Below are positions 9,223 through 16,739 of a stretch of DNA of 64,000 bases, in pieces. Both the position numbers and the translations under genes were made by a program. The stretch covers positions 167,253 to 231,252 of the forward strand of contig CAXBNF010000003.1 in the NCBI GenBank assembly GCA_963977065.1, written 5' to 3'. This stretch comes from Planktosalinus sp963977065. Its GTDB lineage: Bacteria > Bacteroidota > Bacteroidia > Flavobacteriales > Flavobacteriaceae. Numbering within the stretch: the stretch's first letter is position 1; every line of letters begins with the position of its first letter. The notes under the pieces are model-generated. The model worked only from the letters and a program-made list of their open reading frames with translations, was not told where the DNA came from and ran no database searches.

Positions 9223-10083
9223 TTAGTTGATAGCAGGGTCTTTTAAACCTTCCTCAATCATTTCATAGAACTGCTCTAATTTTGGTAATACAACAATTCT
9301 GGTTCTTCTGTTTTTAGATTTACCATCTGCAGTTGCGTTGCTGGCAACAGGCACATATTCACCTCTACCACCGGCAGTCATTCTCGCAGGGTCAACTCCA
9401 AATTCATTTTGTAATGTTCTTACAACCGCTGTAGCTCTAAGAACACTTAAGTCCCAGTTGTCTTGAATTCCGGGTCTGCTGATTGGCACGTTATCTGTGT
9501 GACCTTCAACTAGGAACTCAAAATCAGGTTTGTTTTTAACCACTAGAGCTACTTTTCCTAGTACTTCTTTAGCCCGACTGGTAAGATTGTAACTACCGCT
9601 GGAGAATAAAAGTTTATCAGAAATGTTAACAAAAACGACACCTTTTTCAACACTTATTTCAATGTCAGAGTCATCCATATTGCCTACTGCACCTTTTAAG
9701 CTTTGAACCAAGGCAAGGTTAACAGAGTCTCTTCTATTAACGGCATCCTGTAATTTTCTGATAGTAAGGTCTTTTTCTTGAAGACTTTGAAGTGATTTCT
9801 GTAAGTTTTCAGCACCTTTTTTCGTCAAATCTGTAAAGTCACCAATGCTTCTAATCAAATCTTTGTTTGTTGCATTGAGGGAGGCAACTTGACTTTCTAG
9901 CGAATTAGCTTTTGCTTGTAACGCAGATCTTTCTTCAAGACAACTGTTTAGCTTTACAGTTGCACTGTTAAGAAGGTCCTGGGTGTTTTTGTGTTGATTT
10001 TCCAATTCTGCATATTTTTTCTGAGATACACAGGATGAAAAAAGAAGTGCGATTACACTTCCAAATACGATTATTTTTTTCAT
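9223..10083 (-). CDS. OmpA family lipoprotein with coiled coil
   Basis: 286 residues. The lipoprotein signal MKKIIVFGSVIALLFSSC puts Cys18 as the acylated residue. Residues ~25-115 are a long heptad-rich coiled coil (AELENQHKNTQDLL, LEERSALQAKANSLES). Residues ~145-275 form an OmpA C-terminal peptidoglycan-binding domain: FSSGSYNLTSRAKEVL, VEGHTDNVPI and a late NRRTRIVVLP. It would tether the outer membrane to the cell wall. The coiled coil plus OmpA layout resembles the PAL/YiaD/MotB-like groups common in Bacteroidota. It is transcribed towards the Sua5 gene and ends at the shared terminator. Confidence 0.92.
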   Translation of the reverse strand: MKKIIVFGSVIALLFSSCVSQKKYAELENQHKNTQDLLNSATVKLNSCLEERSALQAKANSLESQVASLNATNKDLIRSIGDFTDLTKKGAENLQKSLQSLQEKDLTIRKLQDAVNRRDSVNLALVQSLKGAVGNMDDSDIEISVEKGVVFVNISDKLLFSSGSYNLTSRAKEVLGKVALVVKNKPDFEFLVEGHTDNVPISRPGIQDNWDLSVLRATAVVRTLQNEFGVDPARMTAGGRGEYVPVASNATADGKSKNRRTRIVVLPKLEQFYEMIEEGLKDPAIN

Positions 10084-10177
10084 AATTTTTTGGTTTTTTA
10101 ATAGTTAAATTGAATTCCAAAATTATCAATTATTAAGCCATTTTCATGAAACTTAACAATAATTTAGGCTTATTGTA

Positions 10178-11173
10178 TTATAGTTTGTTAAATGATTTAA
10201 TTTGTTTAACAAAATACGAAAAAACAATGGATTTATGATGATAATAACACTCTTTTTTTAACGTTTTGGTCCGTTTTTGTAGTATTTTTCTGAGGTTGGT
10301 GTAAAAACTTATATGAGCTCTTAAAACGGCTATAAAATGAATAAGTTTTAAACTAAATATGAATTGAATTCCGGCTAAGCCATCCAAAACCATTCTAATA
10401 AAGACCCGTGTTGCAATTTTAGACTTTGGAGCATTTTTAATTATATTAAAAAGTGAATTTCTAAAGTTTAAAAAAGTCTTATTTGGATTTGTATTTTTAA
10501 GGGTTCCGCCACCAAGGTGATATACTTTAGATTCGCTGACACAAATTACTTTATAATCCAAATTAAAGAATCGCCAGCACAAATCAATTTCCTCCTGATG
10601 AGCAAAATAGGCTTCGTCAAAACCTCCTGCTTCCCAAAAAGCTTCTTTTTTCACAAATAAACAAGCGCCACTGGCCCAGAATATTTCTGAAACGCCATCA
10701 TACTGCCCCTCATCTTTTTCAAGGGTGTTAAAAATGCGCCCGCGACAAAAAGGGTACCCATACTTATCTATAAAACCACCCGCGGCACCGGCATATTCAA
10801 AATAGTCCTTGTTTTTATAATCGAGGATCTTCGGTTGTGCTGCAGCAAGTTTTGAGTTGTTTTTAAACTCCTGAATTACCGGGTGCAACCAGTTTTCAGA
10901 AACTTCAACATCAGAGTTTAGTAACACAAACACATCGGCATCAATGTGTTTTAATCCTTCATTGTACCCTTTTGCATACCCGCCGTTAGTTTGGTTTTGT
11001 ATAACTTTAACTTCGGGAAAGTTGTATTCTAAAAATGAAATAGAATTATCAGTAGAAGCATTATCCACAACATAAATTTCAGCCTCTCCTTGAGAATGCC
11101 TTACCACACTGGGTAAAAATTCATCCAGGAGTTTTCTTCCATTCCAGTTTAATATGACTACCGCCGTTTTCAA
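10178..11173 (-). CDS. Glycosyltransferase family 2 (rhamnosyltransferase-like)
   Basis: 331 residues. GT-A fold with AVVILNWNGRKLLDEF, the donor-binding VDNASTDNS, the metal-binding VLLNSDVEV (DxD position), acceptor loop FWASGACLFVKKEAFWEAGGFDEA and a C-terminal acidic/His motif HQEEIDLCWR. The last ~90 residues are basic and partly hydrophobic, suggesting membrane association. Most like WbbL-type rhamnosyltransferases of Bacteroidota; the sugar is not certain. It stands apart from the main glycan locus 29 kb away. Confidence 0.9.
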   Translation of the reverse strand: MKTAVVILNWNGRKLLDEFLPSVVRHSQGEAEIYVVDNASTDNSISFLEYNFPEVKVIQNQTNGGYAKGYNEGLKHIDADVFVLLNSDVEVSENWLHPVIQEFKNNSKLAAAQPKILDYKNKDYFEYAGAAGGFIDKYGYPFCRGRIFNTLEKDEGQYDGVSEIFWASGACLFVKKEAFWEAGGFDEAYFAHQEEIDLCWRFFNLDYKVICVSESKVYHLGGGTLKNTNPNKTFLNFRNSLFNIIKNAPKSKIATRVFIRMVLDGLAGIQFIFSLKLIHFIAVLRAHISFYTNLRKILQKRTKTLKKECYYHHKSIVFSYFVKQIKSFNKL

Positions 11174-11216
11174 TGCTGTAAAGGTACTACCTTGGTTGTT
11201 TTGTTGATCAAATTCA

Positions 11217-11669
11217 TCAGTTAATCACTTTATAATTCGGAATTTCCTCTAAAAATTGATATTTTTCATTCTCATAATCGAGTTGGCAATAATAGTGATA
11301 AAGCCCATTGGTCACCATTAAATAATTTGCCTTCAAACTCAAATTATATCGCGCTATTTGGTCAAATGTGTTTTGTGAGATCTCAATTTGTGGTGCTTTG
11401 CATTCCACGATTAAAAAAATACTTCCGTCTTTGTTATAAATCACAATATCATAGCGTTTTTTGGTTTGATTCAACACCAATTCTTTTTCAACATTGATGT
11501 GACTTCTCGGATATTTTTTTTCGTGTATTAAAAATTGAATCACGTGTTGACGCACCCATTCTTCCGGAGTGAGAATAACAAACTTTTTACGGATTTCATC
11601 AAAGATAGAAATTTTATTTTCGCTACTTTTGAATCGAAAGCTGTATACCGGAAAATGGAGTTGCTGCAT
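11217..11669 (-). CDS. Type I restriction R-subunit N-terminal-like nuclease-fold protein
   Basis: About 150 residues from ATG 11669 (MQQLHFPVYSFRFKSS); an upstream extension to 11750 would overlap holA and is rejected. The protein matches the HSDR_N_2 type domain: TPEEWVRQHVIQFLIHEKKYP, then a PD-(D/E)xK-like core in RYDIVIYNKDG and FLIVECKAP, and KANYLMVTNG. The family is a widespread stand-alone module in Bacteroidota with no methylase or specificity subunit, as here, so it is not a working restriction system. Its real job is unknown; the conserved position next to holA suggests DNA maintenance, an inference only. A CATTTTTG box lies 4 bases before the start. Confidence 0.8.
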   Translation of the reverse strand: MQQLHFPVYSFRFKSSENKISIFDEIRKKFVILTPEEWVRQHVIQFLIHEKKYPRSHINVEKELVLNQTKKRYDIVIYNKDGSIFLIVECKAPQIEISQNTFDQIARYNLSLKANYLMVTNGLYHYYCQLDYENEKYQFLEEIPNYKVIN

Positions 11670-11695
11670 CCCACAAAAATGATAATTTTTTTTTA

Positions 11696-12694
11696 ATGGA
11701 AGAAGTAAAACGCATTGTAAACGAACTAAAATCAGGAAAAGTAAAACCAATTTACCTTCTTACCGGTGAAGAACCTTATTTTATTGACTTTCTTTCAGAT
11801 TATATCGAAAAAAACTTGCTACCAGAGGAAGAGAAAGCTTTTAATCAGATGGTGTTCTATGGACGCGATGTAACAATCGATGACATGGTAAGCCACGCAA
11901 AACGCTATCCAATGATGGCAGAACGTCAGGTAATCATTGTCAAGGAAGCACAAGAATTAGCACGCACCATAGATAATCTTGAGGCCTATTGTAAAAACCC
12001 ACAACCCACAACGGTGCTGGTAATTTGCTATAAGTACAAGAAAATAGATAAACGAAAAACACTATACAAAACAATCAAAGCCAATGGAGTTATTCTTGAC
12101 GAAAAAAAGCTCTATGAGAATAAAGTAGCTCCCTGGATTTCAAAGGTATTAACTTCCAAAGGATATCAAATTTCGCCAAAAGCGGCCATTATGCTGGTTG
12201 AATTTTTGGGGAATGACTTGAGTAAAATTTCCAACGAACTCGATAAACTCACCCAAATTCTTAAACCGGAACAACAAATCACTCCTGAGCTCATCGAGCA
12301 AAATATTGGTATTAGTAAAGATTATAACAATTTTGAATTGCAAAATGCCCTGGGTAGTAAAGATATCAATAAGGCCTTTAGAATTATTAATTACTTTTCT
12401 CAAAACCCAAAAGACAACCCATTGGTGATGACAGTGGCATTACTCTTTAGTTTCTATTCAAAACTGATGATGTATCATTCACTTCCCAATAAAAACAATG
12501 CAGCAAGAGAGTTGGGCATCAATCCTTACTTTATTAAAGATTATCAATTGGCAGCAAAAAATTATCCTATGAAAAAAGTGAGTGGTATCCTATCAAAACT
12601 GCGTGATACCGATATGAAAAGCAAAGGAGTGGGAGCTGCCGGGGTGAATGACGGGGATTTATTAAAAGAACTGCTTGTTGAGATTTTTAATTAA
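11696..12694 (+). CDS. holA: DNA polymerase III subunit delta
   Basis: 332 residues, a usual length for HolA. The N-terminal DNA_pol3_delta domain shows IYLLTGEEPYFIDFLSDYIEK and later MMAERQVIIVKEAQ, followed by the middle helical region (VEFLGNDLSKISNELDKL) and the C-terminal helical domain (KDINKAFRIINYFSQNPKDNP). It is the clamp-loader wrench that opens the beta clamp; it lacks a working P-loop as expected for delta. The gene diverges from the HsdR-N-like gene with 26 bases between starts, and menA follows 40 bases later. Confidence 0.93.
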   Translation: MEEVKRIVNELKSGKVKPIYLLTGEEPYFIDFLSDYIEKNLLPEEEKAFNQMVFYGRDVTIDDMVSHAKRYPMMAERQVIIVKEAQELARTIDNLEAYCKNPQPTTVLVICYKYKKIDKRKTLYKTIKANGVILDEKKLYENKVAPWISKVLTSKGYQISPKAAIMLVEFLGNDLSKISNELDKLTQILKPEQQITPELIEQNIGISKDYNNFELQNALGSKDINKAFRIINYFSQNPKDNPLVMTVALLFSFYSKLMMYHSLPNKNNAARELGINPYFIKDYQLAAKNYPMKKVSGILSKLRDTDMKSKGVGAAGVNDGDLLKELLVEIFN

Positions 12695-12734
12695 GTGATT
12701 TAATTTATTTAATTTTACCGCTTCAATATTTAAT

Positions 12735-13637
12735 ATGTCAAAAACCAAAGCCTGGCTCAATGCCGCCCGTTTACGCACACTTCCTTTGTCTTTTTCCGGT
12801 ATTATTGTGGGTGCTGCTTTGGCATTTCGGGAAAATGCTTTTGAAATTCCAATCTTTTTACTGGCATTGCTCACCACTTTAGGCTTTCAGGTATTGTCAA
12901 ATTTTGCAAACGATTTTGGTGACGGAGTAAAAGGCACCGATAATGACGACCGTGTGGGACCCAAACGTGCCTTGCAAAGCGGTTTACTTACCGAAAGCGA
13001 ACTTAAAAAAGGAATGATTATAACAATCATTCTCACGCTAATTGTTGCAATAGTCTTAATTTATGTGTCATTTGGGCTAGAAAATATAGGGTATTTTGTG
13101 CTTTTTTTACTTTTGGGTGTGGCCGCTATTATTGCTGCTATCAAATATACTGTGGGCGTAAATGCTTATGGATACCGTGCGATGGGTGATGTATTTGTCT
13201 TTGTGTTTTTTGGATTGCTTTCGGTTTTAGGGAGTTATTTCTTATATGTGCAGCAACTTTCTTTAATGGTGCTTTTGCCTGCTATCACCATTGGTTTTCT
13301 TAGTACGGCTGTCTTGAACTTAAACAATATGCGTGACAGAATATCTGATGCAAAGGTTAATAAAATTACCATTCCGGTATTGCTTGGCGAAAAAAAATCA
13401 AAAAAGTATCACGCTTTCTTATTATCGGGAGCCTATACAGCCGCCTTCTTTTACTGTTACATTTCCGCCTCTGCTTGGTGGCAGTTTTTACCCTTGATAG
13501 CATTTCTTCCATTGTTAAAACACTATGGTGTTGTTATGGTGAACAGAAACCCCGCTGCACTTGACTCAGAGTTAAAAAAAGTGGCATTGAGTACTTTTTT
13601 GTTTGCAGTTTTGTTTTTTGCGGTTGCTGTTTTTTAA
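12735..13637 (+). CDS. menA: 1,4-dihydroxy-2-naphthoate polyprenyltransferase
   Basis: 300 residues of UbiA-type integral membrane protein with eight to nine hydrophobic segments. The first aspartate-rich motif is present as NFANDFGDGVKGTDNDDRVGP and the second as NLNNMRDRISDAKVNK. MenA prenylates DHNA to demethylmenaquinone at the inner membrane. The following MBL hydrolase and menC lie on the same strand, a menaquinone neighbourhood often kept in Flavobacteriia. The start ATG 12735 matches the family N-terminus (KAWLNAARLRTLPLSFSG). Confidence 0.95.
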   Translation: MSKTKAWLNAARLRTLPLSFSGIIVGAALAFRENAFEIPIFLLALLTTLGFQVLSNFANDFGDGVKGTDNDDRVGPKRALQSGLLTESELKKGMIITIILTLIVAIVLIYVSFGLENIGYFVLFLLLGVAAIIAAIKYTVGVNAYGYRAMGDVFVFVFFGLLSVLGSYFLYVQQLSLMVLLPAITIGFLSTAVLNLNNMRDRISDAKVNKITIPVLLGEKKSKKYHAFLLSGAYTAAFFYCYISASAWWQFLPLIAFLPLLKHYGVVMVNRNPAALDSELKKVALSTFLFAVLFFAVAVF

Positions 13638-13704
13638 AATAATTTTTAGACTTCTCCATCTCGATTTTAGTATCTTTAAAATCTAAACTTTAAAACATTT
13701 AAAG

Positions 13705-14385
13705 ATGAAGATAACATACTTTGGACACAACAGTTTCTCAATTGAAATCAAAGGTAAGAACATACTAATCGACCCATTTATTAGTGGCAATCCCTTAGCG
13801 AATGGAAAAATTAACATCCATGATTTAAAGGCAGATTATATACTTCTCACACACGCTCATCAAGACCATACACTGGATGCAGAAGCCATTGCCAAAAACA
13901 CAGGAGCTGTCATTGTAAGTAATTTTGAAATCACAACCCATTATGAAAGCAAAGGCATTACCGTCCACCCCATGAATCACGGCGGTAGCTGGGAATTTGA
14001 TTTTGGAAAGGTAAAATATGTCAATGCCATTCACACAAGCTCCTTTCCTGATGGAAGTTATGGCGGACAACCCGGCGGTTTTGTCATTGAAGGCGAACAT
14101 AAAAATATCTACATCGCCGGAGACACGGCCCTCACTATGGATATGAAACTCATTCCCTTGCACACAAAACTTGATATTGCCATTTTACCAATTGGTGACA
14201 ATTTTACGATGGGTATTGAAGATGCCATCATCGCTTCAAATTTTGTGGAATGTGATAAAATCATCGGGTGTCATTATGATACTTTTGGCTACATTGAAAT
14301 CGACCACGAAGAAGCCAAACGCAAATTTTATAATGCCGATAAGGACTTGATGTTGCTTGAGGTTGGGGAAAGTATTGAGCTTTGA
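13705..14385 (+). CDS. UPF0173-type metal-dependent hydrolase (MBL fold)
   Basis: 226 residues. A metallo-beta-lactamase fold with THAHQDHTLD (the HxHxDH metal site), a second His in NHGGSWEF, AGDTALTMDM with the bridging Asp, and a C-terminal GCHYDTFGY. The family is cytosolic and its substrate is not established. A TATCTTTA box about 27 bases upstream may give it its own promoter. It lies between menA and menC, which hints at a link with menaquinone or a shared transcript, but that is inference. Confidence 0.9.
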   Translation: MKITYFGHNSFSIEIKGKNILIDPFISGNPLANGKINIHDLKADYILLTHAHQDHTLDAEAIAKNTGAVIVSNFEITTHYESKGITVHPMNHGGSWEFDFGKVKYVNAIHTSSFPDGSYGGQPGGFVIEGEHKNIYIAGDTALTMDMKLIPLHTKLDIAILPIGDNFTMGIEDAIIASNFVECDKIIGCHYDTFGYIEIDHEEAKRKFYNADKDLMLLEVGESIEL

Positions 14386-14388
14386 ATT

Positions 14389-14907
14389 GATGACTTGGTG
14401 ATGGGGAGACTTGGAGACAGGGTGAATTAGTAATTTATTAAAAATAGTTTGTTTATGAGTAAAATTATTTCTCACAAAGAATTAAAAGTTTTTCAGCTAT
14501 CTTTTGAAGCTGCAATGCAAATTTTTGAAATCTCGAAATCTTTCCCTTCTGAGGAAAAATATTCTTTAACAGATCAAATTAGAAGATCTTCGAGGTCAGT
14601 TTCTGGTACTATTGCGGAGGCCTGGCGAAAGAGAAGGTATGAAAAATCATTTGTAGCTAAATTATCAGATTCTGAAGGAGAAGCTGCTGAAACGCAGGTT
14701 TGGTTAGACTACTCATTTGCCTGTAAGTATATAAATGAAGAGATTTATAATGAGCTTTATGCAAAATATGACCACATTCTGGCAATGCTTGTTAAAATGA
14801 TATTTAATCCGAAACAATGGACTCTTAGTAAAAAATAAATAGAAAAATGCTGCCATTCTCCTTATCTCCCGCTCACCCTGTCTCCCTCTCACCCTGTCTC
14901 CCTATCA
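14389..14907. mobile_element. Inverted-repeat unit carrying a four-helix-bundle gene
   Basis: The four-helix-bundle gene is bracketed by copies of GGAGACAGGGTGA in opposite orientation: one at 14413-14425 on the + strand (within 14389-14430), and two on the - strand, TCACCCTGTCTCC at 14873-14885 and 14889-14901, a 16-base tandem. The unit separates the MBL hydrolase from menC, genes otherwise closely packed. The same purine-rich repeat is found without a gene at 38874-38920. No transposase is present, so movement, if any, must rely on other machinery. Confidence 0.5.
14455..14838 (+). CDS. Four helix bundle protein (23S rRNA IVS/S23-like)
   Basis: 127 residues from ATG 14455; a TTG two codons upstream is less likely. 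All-alpha pattern with the family motifs LKVFQLSFEAAMQIFEISKSFP, LTDQIRRSSRSVSGTIAEAWRKR, and SEGEAAETQVWLDYSF. This is the family first seen as ORFs in intervening sequences of 23S rRNA and related to the Avd accessory protein of diversity-generating retroelements, which binds nucleic acid as a pentamer. No rRNA or reverse transcriptase is nearby. It is enclosed by inverted repeats, see the surrounding unit. Confidence 0.88.
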   Translation: MSKIISHKELKVFQLSFEAAMQIFEISKSFPSEEKYSLTDQIRRSSRSVSGTIAEAWRKRRYEKSFVAKLSDSEGEAAETQVWLDYSFACKYINEEIYNELYAKYDHILAMLVKMIFNPKQWTLSKK

Positions 14908-14911
14908 AATA

Positions 14912-15964
14912 ATGAAAGCAACATTCAAAAAACACACCCTAAAATTCAAACGCCCCAGCGGCACTTCGCGAGGTATTTTGGAAACCAAAGAAACCTGGTT
15001 TTTAATCATTCAGGACGGTGACAAAACCGGTATTGGAGAGTGCGGATTGTTAAAAGGACTCAGTATTGATGATCGACCGGATTATGAAGACAAATTAAAG
15101 TGGGTTTGTGAAAACATCAATCTGGGCGAGAAAACCCTTTATGAAAAATTAATAGAATTCCCATCCATTCAAATTGGAGTCGAGACAGCTTTTCTTTCAC
15201 TTAAAGCGAAACTTCCTTTTGAATTGTTTCCTTCAGAATTTACAGGGGGAAACGCAGCAATTCCCATCAACGGACTTGTATGGATGGGTGATAAGGCCTT
15301 TATGAGCTCTCAGATAAAGGAGAAAATTGCCGCCGGATTTAAGTGCATCAAAATGAAAATTGGTGCGATTGACTTTGAAACCGAAATGGAATTGCTCAAA
15401 GCCATCAGACAAGAATTTTCAGCCAACGAAATCGAGCTTCGGGTAGATGCCAATGGTGCTTTTTCCCCTGTGGAAGCTTTGGAAAAACTCAATCGCCTTT
15501 CAGAATATAATTTGCATTCTATCGAGCAACCCATTAAAGCCGGGCAATGGGAAGCCATGGCAAAACTTTGTGAACAAACCCCTTTGCCCATTGCATTGGA
15601 TGAGGAGTTAATTGGTATTTTTGATGAAAAAGAAAAGCAAAAACTGCTTCAAACCATTCAACCACAATACATTATATTAAAACCCAGTTTGATTGGGGGC
15701 TTTCGCGGAAGCGATTCCTGGATTAGAATTGCTGAAAATCAAAACTGTGGGTGGTGGATTACCTCAGCACTTGAAAGCAATGTGGGATTGAACGCCATAG
15801 CACAATATACTTTTACAAAAAATAGTAACTTGCCACAAGGATTGGGAACCGGAAGTTTGTATGAAAATAATGTACAATCTCCCTTAGAAGTTAAAGATGG
15901 ATTCTTAACATACAACACTTTAAAAGACTGGGGAATTGACACCATTTTGAATAACAAAATATGA
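14912..15964 (+). CDS. menC: o-Succinylbenzoate synthase
   Basis: 350 residues, enolase superfamily. The capping N-terminal domain is followed by the barrel with KxK in CIKMKIG, metal ligands Asp in RVDANG, Glu in SIEQP and Asp in ALDEEL, and the opposing Lys in ILKPSLIGG. The family dehydrates SHCHC to o-succinylbenzoate in menaquinone synthesis; the menA gene nearby supports this over the N-acylamino-acid racemase activity seen in relatives. The ATG at 14912 lies right after the repeat arm, so any promoter must sit in or before the inserted unit. Confidence 0.93.
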   Translation: MKATFKKHTLKFKRPSGTSRGILETKETWFLIIQDGDKTGIGECGLLKGLSIDDRPDYEDKLKWVCENINLGEKTLYEKLIEFPSIQIGVETAFLSLKAKLPFELFPSEFTGGNAAIPINGLVWMGDKAFMSSQIKEKIAAGFKCIKMKIGAIDFETEMELLKAIRQEFSANEIELRVDANGAFSPVEALEKLNRLSEYNLHSIEQPIKAGQWEAMAKLCEQTPLPIALDEELIGIFDEKEKQKLLQTIQPQYIILKPSLIGGFRGSDSWIRIAENQNCGWWITSALESNVGLNAIAQYTFTKNSNLPQGLGTGSLYENNVQSPLEVKDGFLTYNTLKDWGIDTILNNKI

Positions 15965-16015
15965 AACTAAAGGACCGAATACTGTTTTACAATTAACCAT
16001 TAAACCCATAACCAA

Positions 16016-16033
16016 TCCCGATAGCTATCGGGA
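16016..16033. repeat. 18-bp perfect palindrome TCCCGATAGCTATCGGGA
   Basis: A perfect 18-bp palindrome between menC and pcm, 20 bases before the pcm start codon. Similar CCCGATAGCTATCGGG palindromes recur in Flavobacteriia genomes (from memory, not checked). It may be an extragenic repeat or form a hairpin in the pcm leader. Confidence 0.6.
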
Positions 16034-16052
16034 CCAATAACAAACAACCAAA

Positions 16053-16694
16053 TTGAAAGATACGTTACGACATCAAGGCAAACGACAACAACTCGTTAAA
16101 ATAATAAAAGCCAAAGGCATTCAAAATGAAATGGTTTTGAAGGCGATTGGTAAAATTCCCCGACACTTATTTATGGACTCCGGTTTTGAAGACCATGCTT
16201 ATGAGGACAAACCCTTTCCCATTGGTGCAGACCAGACCATCTCACAGCCTTATACAGTAGCAAGGCAAACTGAATTGCTGGAGGTGAAAAAAGGTGATGT
16301 TGTTTTAGAAATTGGTACCGGAAGTGGTTACCAGGCTGCAGTTCTTCTTGAGATGGGGGTTGTGGTTTACACCATTGAACGGCAAAGAGAATTGTTTAAA
16401 AGAACCAATTTATTTCTGCCAAAAATTGGATACCGACCTAAAAAAATGGTTTTTGGAGATGGGTACAAAGGCCTCCCGGAATTTGCCCCGTTTGACGGAA
16501 TTGTCGTCACAGCAGGTGCCCCTTTTGTTCCAAAACCGTTGATGGAACAACTCAAAGTGGGAGGGAAGCTGGTGATTCCTGTGGGTGAAAATGTGCAGAT
16601 AATGACCGTTTATACCCGTAAGTCTGAAAAGGAATTTGAGAAAAAAGAATATGGGGAGTTTCGGTTTGTGCCGCTTTTGGAGGATAAAAATTGA
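16053..16694 (+). CDS. pcm: Protein-L-isoaspartate O-methyltransferase
   Basis: 213 residues starting from TTG 16053 (KDTLRHQGKRQQLV); no ATG fits. Family motifs: FMDSGFEDHAYEDKPFPIG, QTISQPYTVARQTELL at the substrate site, SAM motif I VLEIGTGSGYQAAVL, and FDGIVVTAGAPFVPKPL. It repairs isoaspartyl residues in aged proteins using SAM. It is the last + strand gene of the menaquinone stretch and faces the DUF5686 gene, separated by 45 bases that contain no clear terminator. Confidence 0.95.
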   Translation: MKDTLRHQGKRQQLVKIIKAKGIQNEMVLKAIGKIPRHLFMDSGFEDHAYEDKPFPIGADQTISQPYTVARQTELLEVKKGDVVLEIGTGSGYQAAVLLEMGVVVYTIERQRELFKRTNLFLPKIGYRPKKMVFGDGYKGLPEFAPFDGIVVTAGAPFVPKPLMEQLKVGGKLVIPVGENVQIMTVYTRKSEKEFEKKEYGEFRFVPLLEDKN

Positions 16695-16739
16695 TTTAGC
16701 ACTTATCTTTAAATCGGTGCAAATCAGTAAATCCGTTTT

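Noticed and set aside
11217..11669. A type I restriction-modification system
   Set aside because: Only an HsdR N-terminal-like domain is present; helicase, methylase and specificity genes are missing.
14455..14838. A diversity-generating retroelement around the four-helix-bundle gene
   Set aside because: No reverse transcriptase or template/variable repeats are present within the window.
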